Source: Paenibacillus sp. AN1007 (GTDB lineage Bacteria; Bacillota; Bacilli; Paenibacillales; Paenibacillaceae). Taken from it: DNA of 64,000 nucleotides. How positions within the stretch are numbered: the stretch's first letter is position 1; each line of letters begins with the position of its first letter. The stretch covers positions 4,899,501 through 4,963,500 of the forward strand of contig NZ_CP159992.1 of the NCBI RefSeq assembly GCF_040702995.1. Direction: 5' to 3'. The position numbers were made by a program, and so were the translations under genes. A model generated the notes under the pieces. That model was not told the origin of the DNA, searched no databases, and saw only the letters and a list, made by a program, of their open reading frames with translations. Below, piece after piece: positions 1 through 7,873 of the stretch.

Positions 1-1434
1 CGTGTTTACAAATTGGGCATTAGTAAGCTTTAATGCTTCCATCATGTCCTCCGTATGCTCCTTGCGAGTGATATCACCCAGATACACGTTCTCAGCAGCG
101 GAGAGTTTATACCGTCCGTAGTCTTGCAAACAGAAGCCGCCTGTATCCTCCGACACTACGGAACCATGGTCAGGCTTCAACAAGCCCGAAAGCATCAGCA
201 TTAAGGTGCTTTTACCTGAACCATTAGCACCAACGATGGCCACCTTGGCTCCGCGTTCAATATCAAAGCTGATATTTTTCAGCACCTCATGTTCTCCGTC
301 ATAACTGAACGTTAGTTGTCGAACAGAAATGGCACAGGTAGAATGGATATCATTATTTGGGCGGCCTATTGTGCCTGTATCCATACCCGCATCTGAAGTT
401 GTATTTGTACTTCCAGCAGCGGCTGTGTTTGCAGCTGTCTCTGTAGCCGGGTTTGCTGCTGTTTCCGAATGTTCCTCTGCGGGCTGCTGTATCAATTCCG
501 CCAAAAACATTTTCCGCCCCAACCAGTGCTTACCCTGGCTGAGAACCAGGCCCAGCAGCTGTTCCAGATGCAGCCCCCCAATAAGCAGTGCTGCGACTTC
601 TCCAGGATGCAGTGTACCCTGCCAAAGTTTCCATAACCCTACCAGCAATACAATGGTTGTTACGACCCCGCTGCCAAGTTGACCTGCCAGTCTGTAAAAT
701 CCGGTCTTGATCATTTGCCTCATCGTTAAGCGTGCGATTCGAATCTGCTCGGTCAGCCACTTCCCTTTCACCCAACCGGATATACCAAAAACACGCATTT
801 CTTTGGCAGATTTAAACGTGGTCAGCATATCCAGAAACGTTCCTTCAAGCCTCGTTGTCTCCGAGATGCTTTCCAGAAAACCTGATTCAGCAGCTGCTGC
901 CTTTTTCATGAGCCATACATTAAGCACCGTACCAGCCAGTATCAGCAAAGGCGCCCACCATGCCACCACCAACAGAATCCATGTCAGGGAAATTCCCGTT
1001 ATAATGACCTGGAGTAGTGCCGACAGCCCATCCAGTCCACCATGGTAGATCGAGCTGACCGATTCCGAAGTGCTTGAAATCCGGTTTCGCGTCGACGCAC
1101 GGAGCAGCTCATTTTCTGTTCTACGATTTACATTGTCAAACAGGCGGATAGACAGATTGTGATAGACGTGGTCCTTTACTTTTCTAAGAAAATAGGGCTG
1201 TATCACGTTGAGCAAAATCGCAATCGTGCCAGCCCCAGCAATAATACCTATGTAAGCTAACGATGAGTTGCGGTCGCCGTTAGCCAGTTGATTCACTGAA
1301 TGCTTGATTGCCCATACCATGAAACCAGGCCACACACCGAGTGCAAGAATAAGGGCTAACAATACCCAGATCGCCCGATCCCCTGCCCGAACAATCATCC
1401 ATATCTGGACCAATCCGGCATGTAAACGGCTCAT
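1..1434 (-). CDS. ABC transporter, fused membrane and ATP-binding domains (C-terminus outside window)
   Basis: Seen by translating the minus strand: an open frame of 478 codons starting at an ATG whose bases overlap the stop of the upstream gene (ATGA). The first 300 or so residues contain several hydrophobic segments typical of an exporter membrane domain. A Pro/Thr/Ala-rich linker follows, then the start of an ATPase domain with Walker A GANGSGKST and a Q-loop (CLQD). The frame is still open at base 1, so the signature motif and Walker B lie outside. As last visible gene of the RiPP operon it most likely exports the modified peptide or its cleaved form. No C39 peptidase domain is seen at the N-terminus, so leader removal should be done by another protein. 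Family confident; cargo inferred. Confidence 0.85.
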   Translation of the reverse strand, partial: MSRLHAGLVQIWMIVRAGDRAIWVLLALILALGVWPGFMVWAIKHSVNQLANGDRNSSLAYIGIIAGAGTIAILLNVIQPYFLRKVKDHVYHNLSIRLFDNVNRRTENELLRASTRNRISSTSESVSSIYHGGLDGLSALLQVIITGISLTWILLVVAWWAPLLILAGTVLNVWLMKKAAAAESGFLESISETTRLEGTFLDMLTTFKSAKEMRVFGISGWVKGKWLTEQIRIARLTMRQMIKTGFYRLAGQLGSGVVTTIVLLVGLWKLWQGTLHPGEVAALLIGGLHLEQLLGLVLSQGKHWLGRKMFLAELIQQPAEEHSETAANPATETAANTAAAGSTNTTSDAGMDTGTIGRPNNDIHSTCAISVRQLTFSYDGEHEVLKNISFDIERGAKVAIVGANGSGKSTLMLMLSGLLKPDHGSVVSEDTGGFCLQDYGRYKLSAAENVYLGDITRKEHTEDMMEALKLTNAQFVNT

Positions 1435-2720
1435 AATATTCTCCTTCCCGAGGCAGAGTCTACGAAAGCGATCGCTGTATGAATCTGTGACAATACGGAA
1501 GTCTCAATGTAATATCCTGATTCAGCACGCGCGGAAGGACACAGCAAAACGAACTTCCAAGAGGATTCCGCATCATGGTCAATGAGCAGACAAAGTGTAT
1601 CCGTGGTATCGAACTGCTTTTGACCCGTCATATGCTCATAAGTCACGGCGGCTTCATGATGACTGTGCTGGATATGATGCCTGGAGCAGATCTCTGCAGC
1701 ACTTTCTGCATTCCAGGGTAAGACCAGAAACGGATATGCCTTCTCCAATCCAGCTTCATCCTCTGACTCGGCAATATCATAATAATCGGCAATCCATCTG
1801 GTGTTTGCCAAAAGATTGTACTGGTCGCTTATGGATACACGAACTTTCTTCTGGATCGTATGTACGACCGTCATAGGAACATCATGACGAACCTCTTCCA
1901 GATGCGGAGGCGGCCAGTGCGCATTCAGATTACGGACATATTGAATCAGATGACTACCAAACCCCATCTTGCCATCATATTGCGAGAGTGCCCACTGATA
2001 GACTAATTTGTCCTCTTCATGGAAAACCAGATCAAAATTCGTGCTAAAAAAGTGATCCACTTCCATTAAAATGATCGCCGAAACCAGATTAATCAGATAT
2101 GGTTTCAAACCTTCCTTCACTTCTCCATATTCGCCTTCGTGAGCAAGCAGCCATTCTTTAACGAGATAATGAATGCCGCCTCGTGCGAAGAAAGAAACAG
2201 TCAGGTTAAAGTCATCCCACAGATGAAGCGGTGGTACGCCGAAGGCCAAATGTACGGATGTCGTTGCTGCTTTGCTTAGGCTGGCTCCGAATCTTCCGAT
2301 CTGCGGAGGAGGCATAGTTGATAGCGGATAAAGCTTCAGTTCAACAACCTCGGCAATGTCAAAATTATGGATTAAAGGTGCCAGATACTCTCGAATCTTC
2401 TCGCATTGTGAAGCCAGATGATTTTCATATTCAGCCATAACCTCATCCGCCTTGGTATCCGCAGATGCAATTAATATACGTTTGACCAATTTAACTTCCG
2501 GCTCACTCTGGATAGCCAGCATATCTTTCAGCAGCAAACTGCCCCAATATCGATAGACATTAGAACGAAGACCGCGATTACGAATAAGATTCAAGAGCGC
2601 AGGCGGATAGTTTCGTTCCTTAGGAACAGTCCACAACTTATCTTGTCTCAGCTCATTAATGGCTCTGCACAGCTCCAATAACAGCGGATACTGCCCAACT
2701 CGTACACGAAGTGTCGGCAT
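1431..2720 (-). CDS. Uncharacterised RiPP-cluster protein, 429 aa
   Basis: A complete 429-residue soluble protein with no signal peptide or clear membrane segment. I do not recognise its family. It is mixed alpha/beta in character, with a His-rich stretch (RHHIQHSHHE) in the last quarter and several conserved-looking aromatic clusters in the middle. A purine-rich ribosome site (GGGAGGAAGGGGAG) precedes its ATG. It lies 90 bases after the ferredoxin gene and its stop overlaps the start of the ABC exporter, so it is translationally coupled to export. Position suggests a role in peptide maturation, leader processing or immunity, but nothing in the sequence decides between them. Confidence 0.75.
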   Translation of the reverse strand: MPTLRVRVGQYPLLLELCRAINELRQDKLWTVPKERNYPPALLNLIRNRGLRSNVYRYWGSLLLKDMLAIQSEPEVKLVKRILIASADTKADEVMAEYENHLASQCEKIREYLAPLIHNFDIAEVVELKLYPLSTMPPPQIGRFGASLSKAATTSVHLAFGVPPLHLWDDFNLTVSFFARGGIHYLVKEWLLAHEGEYGEVKEGLKPYLINLVSAIILMEVDHFFSTNFDLVFHEEDKLVYQWALSQYDGKMGFGSHLIQYVRNLNAHWPPPHLEEVRHDVPMTVVHTIQKKVRVSISDQYNLLANTRWIADYYDIAESEDEAGLEKAYPFLVLPWNAESAAEICSRHHIQHSHHEAAVTYEHMTGQKQFDTTDTLCLLIDHDAESSWKFVLLCPSARAESGYYIETSVLSQIHTAIAFVDSASGRRIL

Positions 2721-2810
2721 CGTATTCCGGCTCCCCTTCCTCCCTGATACTACATGTCAACGCAAGTCTCTTCCGCCTTGCGCTGACATATGCAGGTGAT
2801 GATGGCGTGA

Positions 2811-3053
2811 CTACGTGAGAAAGAACAAACGATTCTCTTCAATGCTGCTTCTCCATTGCTTCGGCACGGCGCTTTCCGGAAAAATAGCTGCCACAGGGCA
2901 AGCCAGATCACACAGGCCGCAATCGGTACATACCGATGGATTAATATAATATTGCTTCGCATCTGGAGAAGTCTGAATGGCTTCTTCAGGGCAAGCCACG
3001 ATACATTTAGCCAAAAGTTCTCCTTCGCATGTGGCGGTTATTACCCATGACAT
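2811..3053 (-). CDS. 7Fe-type ferredoxin, RiPP cluster
   Basis: An 80-residue electron carrier. Cys9, Cys17 and Cys21-Pro have the C-x7-C-x3-CP spacing of the 3Fe-4S site of 7Fe ferredoxins. Cys42, Cys45, Cys48 and Cys52-Pro form a regular CxxCxxCxxxCP motif for a 4Fe-4S cluster. The first 13 bases overlap the end of the peptidase-like gene, so it belongs to the operon. Radical SAM enzymes need low-potential electrons to cleave S-adenosylmethionine. A dedicated ferredoxin in the same transcript is best read as the reductant of the radical SAM maturase encoded upstream. Cluster type is inferred from spacing alone. Confidence 0.85.
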   Translation of the reverse strand: MSWVITATCEGELLAKCIVACPEEAIQTSPDAKQYYINPSVCTDCGLCDLACPVAAIFPESAVPKQWRSSIEENRLFFLT

Positions 3054-3817
3054 ACGGTTGTCCCCCTCATATGAAAACCTATAATCGCTGCAATGCTTAA
3101 TTCTGCATGCAGGTTATTCCAATATTCGACTGCTGTTCGAGCTACGATGTCCACATCACTCATGCCAATAATACCGGCAGATTCATCCGTGTCCCTCGCC
3201 ACCTCGTAACCGGCAAAGATCACCACCCTGCCAGCAGCATGCGGCAGCTGAGATAGATGTTGTCTTGCACCTTCATGAATGACAACGGATGTCCATCCCT
3301 TCTCCCGCATATGCTTTAGCTGGGTGAGCGGATTTTTCGCGATGACGACATCTACTCCAAAGGCACGAGACAACACTTCACCATATGAACTACCCATGGC
3401 ATCAGGATGGACAACAATCTTTATTTCAGATGATGAACCACGGGAATCAGTTAGGGTCGATGAATGCTGAACAGGCTTTTGCTCCGGGTTTTGATTGAGC
3501 ATCGGATCGTCCGTTATATCCAATCGTCCCAAAATATCATTCCGCCGTACAGGAGGATCAGACATGTGATTGCGATCACCTGCAGTTACGACGAAGTCAT
3601 GTCCAAGGCTGATGATGCGATGAGCGAGAAAACCATTCATCTGGTCACGAACCAGCACAACATCGCCCACTTTGATTTCATCCAGTAAAGGATTCACAGC
3701 AATGCGCTGCCCCTGAACAAGAAGAGGATGCATGCAGTGGCCCTCAATCACGATGGGGATGGACTTGCCTTGCTGCAATGCACGAATCAGGAAATCCTGT
3801 CTGCGGGTACTTTGCAT
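3041..3817 (-). CDS. S26B/S24-like peptidase with Cys in place of catalytic Ser
   Basis: 258 residues with two parts. The first 100 or so match the type I signal peptidase fold of the S26B (SipW/ER) branch. The box normally written G-x-S-M-x-P reads GHCMHP (Cys28 where Ser is expected). AHRII supplies His66 as the general base, and TAGDRNHMSDPPV matches the downstream box with Asp81 and Asp87. No membrane anchor is evident. The rest (after a Ser/Glu-rich linker) is unrecognised. The start (ATG 3817) has AGGAG upstream and overlaps the PqqD-like gene. The precursor contains A-V-A just before its Cys-rich core, the kind of site signal peptidases cut, so it may be the leader peptidase. A Cys-His enzyme or a non-catalytic binding protein are both possible. 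Confidence 0.75.
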   Translation of the reverse strand: MQSTRRQDFLIRALQQGKSIPIVIEGHCMHPLLVQGQRIAVNPLLDEIKVGDVVLVRDQMNGFLAHRIISLGHDFVVTAGDRNHMSDPPVRRNDILGRLDITDDPMLNQNPEQKPVQHSSTLTDSRGSSSEIKIVVHPDAMGSSYGEVLSRAFGVDVVIAKNPLTQLKHMREKGWTSVVIHEGARQHLSQLPHAAGRVVIFAGYEVARDTDESAGIIGMSDVDIVARTAVEYWNNLHAELSIAAIIGFHMRGTTVCHG

Positions 3818-4083
3818 TCGTTCAGAACTCCTATTTTGGATAGTGCCGTTACAAAATCCCGAATGTCGTCCTCAACATGGTCTCCATCCCCAATATTGAA
3901 TTTCAGCTTGATCTGCTGAGACATCTCATCAAGAGATTGTGCAGAATCTGCGAGCATATTCCACACTGCTTTACTTACATCATCCTCTAATACGAATACC
4001 TCACCAGCATCCGAAAGAATGAATATCCCCTCTACATTTTCATCAAAAAATACATCATCGGCTATTTGAAACCACTGGCTCAT
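3787..4083 (-). CDS. PqqD-like peptide-recognition protein
   Basis: A 98-residue protein of the PqqD/RRE type: a small winged-helix fold that binds leader peptides and presents them to the modifying enzyme. The pattern is typical: an N-terminal segment with a beta-strand pair (GIFILSDAGEVFVLEDDVSKA) followed by helices containing W45 and a C-terminal leucine/valine-rich helix. The start at 4083 is chosen because AGGAGG lies seven bases upstream; the open frame itself extends further 5'. The start overlaps the last 29 bases of the radical SAM gene and the end overlaps the peptidase-like gene, indicating coupled translation. Confidence 0.8.
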   Translation of the reverse strand: MSQWFQIADDVFFDENVEGIFILSDAGEVFVLEDDVSKAVWNMLADSAQSLDEMSQQIKLKFNIGDGDHVEDDIRDFVTALSKIGVLNECKVPADRIS

Positions 4084-5413
4084 TCGGTTTACCTCCTGCC
4101 ATTTTGAAATAAGCAACCATTTTTCTACGAATACCACGCCGGATCCCCGAACAATCATGGGGGGTGGTTCCGTCAATGTCACCTGTAGCTCCCCAATGGA
4201 ATGCACGGCACCCCCCACCGCAGGATTCCCTGAACGTACATTTCATGCACTCTGGCAGCGTGTGCACCGTCCTGTTCCGCGAGCGTTCAAATACCTCCGA
4301 CGTCTCCCATATTTCCCGAAGTGACTTCTCTCGAATTGATCCAGCGTGAAACATCGGAGAATGCATCAGCTTGCAGGGGAAAACGTTGCCCTTCGCATCA
4401 ATTGAAAACTCACTCGTACCATGGCCGCAATGCCGTCTGCGCTCATACTGCCTCACGTTCAGAGCCTGGCAGTCTTCATGGGCATCTCCCATCTCGATAT
4501 CCAGCATCCGATCCGCAATGCGGCGGCGTTCGCCAAAGCTCAGTCCCTGCATGCGGTCATCCCCGCGGCCAAGCGTCGCTAGCGGTACAATATTCAAACG
4601 TACCGCGCGCTCCGTGGCAAACTGCAGCATCGGCTCAACCGAATCCCGATTATGCTTGGTCACCGTTTGGTTGATTTTCAATTTAATTCCGGCTTCCAGA
4701 AGAAGATCTATCGATTTACGTGCCCGTTCCCACGTATTTTTACCACGGTTGGCTTCATGCTCTTCTTTATCGAGTGAGTCAAAGCTGATCGTAAACAAAT
4801 CCACCAGCTTGGCAATTTCATTAACCTTTTCACGGCTGTTAATCAACGTACCATTGCTGATTACGTTAACTTTTAATCCAATTTCTTTACTATAGGCCAT
4901 GAGCTCCATGATATCCTTACGGATAAATGCTTCACCACCCGTAAACACGATGGTACTACTGCCAAGTTCCTTGATCTGTCTGATCATGTCTTTGGCTTCT
5001 TCTGTGTTCATATCCCCATTCATCGAGCGCTCCGGGCTGCTGTCCGCGTAACAATAAATACAGCTCAGATTACATTTGTAGGTCGTTACAAAATATACCG
5101 CAGCAGGCGGGACCTTACCCATTCCCTGCTTCTGCATGACATCCAGCATGTGGTACTCAGCGGGTCTTTCTCCTTGGTAGGCTACACGATACATCAGCAT
5201 TTTTCGTGCAACCTGCTTCACCTGCTGCGGGTTTAAGCCTGAATCAATCAATTCAGCTGCCGATTTTCCGTCATATATCAATTCCGATGCAATTTCATAC
5301 TCGCTTGGTGAGTACACAACCCAACAGTTGAGTTGAACGTTATGTACGACATACTGACCGTCCTCGTAGTACACCGCGACATCCGGAATATGCAATCGTT
5401 CCTCTATTTGCAT
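4055..5413 (-). CDS. Radical SAM/SPASM peptide maturase
   Basis: 452 residues; start at ATG 5413 (GGGAGG eight bases upstream) rather than the in-frame codon at 5434. Residues 1 to about 85 resemble a fused RRE/PqqD-like domain. The radical SAM core follows with KCNLSCIYC (Cys114, Cys118, Cys121 binding the SAM-cleaving 4Fe-4S cluster) and a TGGEAF motif. A C-terminal SPASM domain carries many Cys, including CMKCTFRESCGGGC, for auxiliary clusters. This layout is that of sactipeptide and ranthipeptide maturases, which make thioether links from Cys to a backbone or side-chain carbon. It lies directly downstream of the precursor gene. The exact bond formed cannot be read from sequence. Confidence 0.9.
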   Translation of the reverse strand: MQIEERLHIPDVAVYYEDGQYVVHNVQLNCWVVYSPSEYEIASELIYDGKSAAELIDSGLNPQQVKQVARKMLMYRVAYQGERPAEYHMLDVMQKQGMGKVPPAAVYFVTTYKCNLSCIYCYADSSPERSMNGDMNTEEAKDMIRQIKELGSSTIVFTGGEAFIRKDIMELMAYSKEIGLKVNVISNGTLINSREKVNEIAKLVDLFTISFDSLDKEEHEANRGKNTWERARKSIDLLLEAGIKLKINQTVTKHNRDSVEPMLQFATERAVRLNIVPLATLGRGDDRMQGLSFGERRRIADRMLDIEMGDAHEDCQALNVRQYERRRHCGHGTSEFSIDAKGNVFPCKLMHSPMFHAGSIREKSLREIWETSEVFERSRNRTVHTLPECMKCTFRESCGGGCRAFHWGATGDIDGTTPHDCSGIRRGIRRKMVAYFKMAGGKPNEPVVSNSR

Positions 5414-5485
5414 GAACAAGCCTCCCGTAATCAAGATAAGAGGCCGATAAACAGGCCTCTTTGTGTGTTCATGAACAATAAATGA

Positions 5486-5602
5486 TTAGCAAGATCCATA
5501 ACCGGCGCCCACTGAAAATGCGCAGCCACAGCCGCAGCCTGCTGCAACAGCAATCGCTGCAGATTCCAATTTGCGGAAGGTTGGTTTTTTATAATTCGTC
5601 AT
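5486..5602 (-). CDS. Cys-rich RiPP precursor peptide, 38 aa
   Basis: Found by reading upstream of the maturase; it is below usual gene-length cutoffs. ATG at 5602 is preceded by a near-perfect AGGAGGTGA seven bases away and the frame stops with TAA. The N-terminal half (MTNYKKPTFRKLES) is a charged leader. Then comes A15-A16-I-A-V-A-A-G22 and the likely core CGCGCAFSVGAGYGSC with Cys at 23, 25, 27 and 38. A Cys-x-Cys-x-Cys block followed by small and hydrophobic residues is what a thioether hairpin would need. Gly/Ala-rich composition and the adjacent maturase make the assignment as modified-peptide precursor strong; bioactivity is unknown. I do not match it to a named family. Confidence 0.9.
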   Translation of the reverse strand: MTNYKKPTFRKLESAAIAVAAGCGCGCAFSVGAGYGSC

Positions 5603-5633
5603 GTTTTCTCACCTCCTCTCATATAACAACGTA

Positions 5634-5649
5634 TAGTAAGCGCTTGCAT
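5634..5649 (-). promoter_or_regulatory. cre-like catabolite-repression site upstream of the RiPP precursor
   Basis: Minus strand reads ATGCAAGCGCTTACTA, which fits every fixed position of the degenerate CcpA-site consensus WTGNAANCGNWNNCW, with the palindromic centre AAGCGCTT. It lies 32 bases upstream of the precursor ATG and overlaps TACTAT, a possible -10. It does not fit the stricter TGWNANCGNTNWCA form at two positions. CcpA control is inferred. Confidence 0.5.
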
Positions 5650-5948
5650 TATGAATAATCATAATTCACTGAAAGAGGCAGCAGATATCGAAAACAAAAA
5701 GCTGAGAATCGAATCTTTGAAGGAATGAGGTGGAGGCTTGTCCCAGCACCCAAGTTATACATTCAAGTCTGGTTAAAAAAGAAAGGAGGGTCTAAAAAGG
5801 CTGTTCTATGAAGTGAAGTGAATATGAAGTGTGGTTAAATCCAAAGTTGAAAATTCAGGATGGTTTCGGTCTAATTCGTCGAAGAGATTGCAGATGTACT
5901 TTCCACTAGTTATAATGCATTTTATTGCACTAAATTGAATTTTTTTCT

Positions 5949-5977
5949 AGAATACTTCCATTTATTTGCTGTGTCAA
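5949..5977 (-). promoter_or_regulatory. Sigma-A-like promoter reading toward the RiPP operon
   Basis: Minus strand: perfect -35 TTGACA (5972-5977), a 17-base spacer, and -10 TATTCT (4 of 6 to TATAAT). A start near 5942 would give a leader of roughly 340 bases. It lies just past the end of the glycosyltransferase gene on the same strand, so read-through could also contribute. Confidence 0.5.
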
Positions 5978-6005
5978 CTGTTTTTTTGAATATTCTGTGA
6001 ACGAT

Positions 6006-7082
6006 TCAATCCTGCTGTACAGATCGAGACACTGCAATGTCCTGAAGCGCCTGTTCAAAACGTACTGCAATGCGTTGAACCGCATAACCTTTAACCGATT
6101 CTCTGCAGGTCTCAGGTGCAGGAAGCGTCAGATCCCCCTGCATAACGCCGTTCAAAATAGACGTCAATTGCCCCAGATTCCCGGGTTCATACAGCCAACC
6201 ATTGCTGTCATTCACAATCTCTCTTGGTCCGTAATTGCAGCTGCTGGAGATCACCGGAATGCCCCTTGAAAGAGCTTCAATCAGAACGAGCCCGAACGGT
6301 TCTGTATCGGAAGCCAGAATTAATGAAGCAGCGCTGTGCACAGCATCCCATGGATTTTGCTGCCAGCCATGCCATACAATATGATGCTGCAGCCCCAATT
6401 GACAGGACAGTTCTTGTAAAGGTTCATATTGTTCACCATCACCGATGATGTGTAATTCAAAATATTTCTGCTGTAAAGGAGACAGGGCCTTTAAGATATG
6501 ATCCACATTTTTTACTTTGGCCAGCCTTCCCACAACCAAAAATACAGGGTGAGCCGATCTGCTCACATACGGAATATCATCAAACTTCACAGGATTATAG
6601 ACCAGCTTGTTCTGTTTCTCAGGAAAAACACAGTGCAGGTCTCTCAGGTTACCTTGACTGATTGCCAGATGGCCGTCCGCCGCCCGTAAATCTTCGAAGA
6701 ATTGATAGTAAAAGTCCAAGTTGAAATGAAGCCAGCTAACGACAGGCACCTGCATATTTAATCGTGCGACCGCCAGCGATGAAGCCTTAACGCCAATGGC
6801 CCCTGTGGAGACGATGATATCTGCTCTCGGAAGTTCTTTAATGACGTTCGCCAAGGCAGCAGAATACATATTGAACAGAATATGCTTTGGAATGAAATCG
6901 CTAATTTTCCTAGACAAAGCGATCGTGTTCATTCCCTTTTCCCAGGCTTGATCTTCGGATTCCCCTCTCAGAATCACCGTTATATCATGCTTAGGCTTAA
7001 GCTCATGATAAATTAATGACAGGGCTGTCTCCATTCCACCTCGGCCGCTGAGCACAATATCTACGACTAATAGGATGTTCAA
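6006..7082 (-). CDS. Glycosyltransferase family 4 (GT-B fold)
   Basis: 358 residues. N-terminal Rossmann-like domain (MNILLVVDIVLSGRGGMET, the GGxE-like acceptor loop) and a C-terminal nucleotide-sugar domain starting FLVVGRLAKVKNVDHILKAL. The E-x7-E motif EPFGLVLIEAL is the GT4 donor-binding signature. Related to WaaB/WbpH-like enzymes of cell-surface glycan synthesis; the sugar and acceptor cannot be inferred. The start codon is TTG at 7082, supported by AAGGAGG nine bases upstream. It is followed on the same strand by the RiPP operon promoter; whether it is functionally linked to the peptide is unknown. Confidence 0.85.
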   Translation of the reverse strand: MNILLVVDIVLSGRGGMETALSLIYHELKPKHDITVILRGESEDQAWEKGMNTIALSRKISDFIPKHILFNMYSAALANVIKELPRADIIVSTGAIGVKASSLAVARLNMQVPVVSWLHFNLDFYYQFFEDLRAADGHLAISQGNLRDLHCVFPEKQNKLVYNPVKFDDIPYVSRSAHPVFLVVGRLAKVKNVDHILKALSPLQQKYFELHIIGDGEQYEPLQELSCQLGLQHHIVWHGWQQNPWDAVHSAASLILASDTEPFGLVLIEALSRGIPVISSSCNYGPREIVNDSNGWLYEPGNLGQLTSILNGVMQGDLTLPAPETCRESVKGYAVQRIAVRFEQALQDIAVSRSVQQD

Positions 7083-7302
7083 TACGGGATGCCTCCTTAA
7101 GTGCAGATCGTTTAGTAGAAATATTCATGTGTTTCCCCTACCATTTTCCACCAAATACTAACACTTCTCCGCTTTAAAGTAAATTCATTCTTTGCCCTCT
7201 AAAAATGATTTGTTTTACATGTTCGATTCAACATGAATCACATGGCAGATTATTCAAACCTCTGATAAACTATCCTATATACATATCCATTGGAGGGAAA
7301 AA

Positions 7303-7791
7303 ATGAAAGAGATTATGTTTATGATATCATTCCTGATGTACACGTTTACGACTTTGATGTTCTACACTGGAGGGGAGAGTAACACGTCATCTCCTGCTGC
7401 TGTCTTGGAAACTTCTGCTTCTGCCTGGGAAGAGCAGATTAATGAAATTGCAAACAACCAGCAATCCCCTAAGGAAAAAGCTGCCGCTGTAGAAAAGCTG
7501 GCTGAGGGATATACCCCGACTGCTGAAGAACTTGAGGAATTCAAAGTACATATTCTCAATGAGTTTCTTAATCTGAAATATCTCGACGATTATTCAAATG
7601 ACCAATATATGTTAAGCAGCATGTTTCAAGCCATGGCTCTGGAGCATCATGATAACAGCCTGCTCAGAGATTTTGCTGAAGCTTTCTACCACAATACCAA
7701 AAATGTATACACTGGAGCGGCCAAGCCGGGAAGTGAAAGTGTGCTGAAGTATGAAGAGCAGATGTTTGATTCTATCAATGCGGGGAACTAA
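7303..7791 (+). CDS. Small secreted or membrane-anchored protein, unknown function
   Basis: 162 residues beginning with a hydrophobic segment (IMFMISFLMYTFTTLMFYTG) that fits a signal peptide or single anchor. The rest is an acidic, helical, Glu/Asn-rich domain without Cys. ATG follows GGAGGG at good spacing. It is transcribed alone, divergent from the glycosyltransferase, and ends at a bidirectional terminator. I recognise no family. Extracytoplasmic location is inferred from the N-terminus. Confidence 0.7.
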   Translation: MKEIMFMISFLMYTFTTLMFYTGGESNTSSPAAVLETSASAWEEQINEIANNQQSPKEKAAAVEKLAEGYTPTAEELEEFKVHILNEFLNLKYLDDYSNDQYMLSSMFQAMALEHHDNSLLRDFAEAFYHNTKNVYTGAAKPGSESVLKYEEQMFDSINAGN

Positions 7792-7832
7792 ACCATCACC
7801 GAACGTTTTTTCATAAAATGTCTTCATCCCAA

Positions 7833-7864
7833 AAAGCGGTACAGAATAATGTCTGTACCGCTTT
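7833..7864. terminator. Bidirectional terminator
   Basis: Perfect 13-bp stem AAAGCGGTACAGA / TCTGTACCGCTTT with a six-base loop. It sits between two convergent genes (162-aa protein and HEAT protein), with A/T runs on both sides. Confidence 0.85.
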
Positions 7865-7873
7865 CCTGTTATG

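Larger units (their letters stand above)
5603..6005. other. 403-base intergenic region: long leader of the RiPP operon
   Basis: Between the glycosyltransferase stop and the precursor start. It holds a sigma-A-like promoter near 5949-5977 and a cre-like site at 5634-5649, both annotated separately. If the promoter is used, the transcript would carry about 340 untranslated bases before the precursor. I see no convincing open frame or strong terminator hairpin inside it. Confidence 0.6.
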
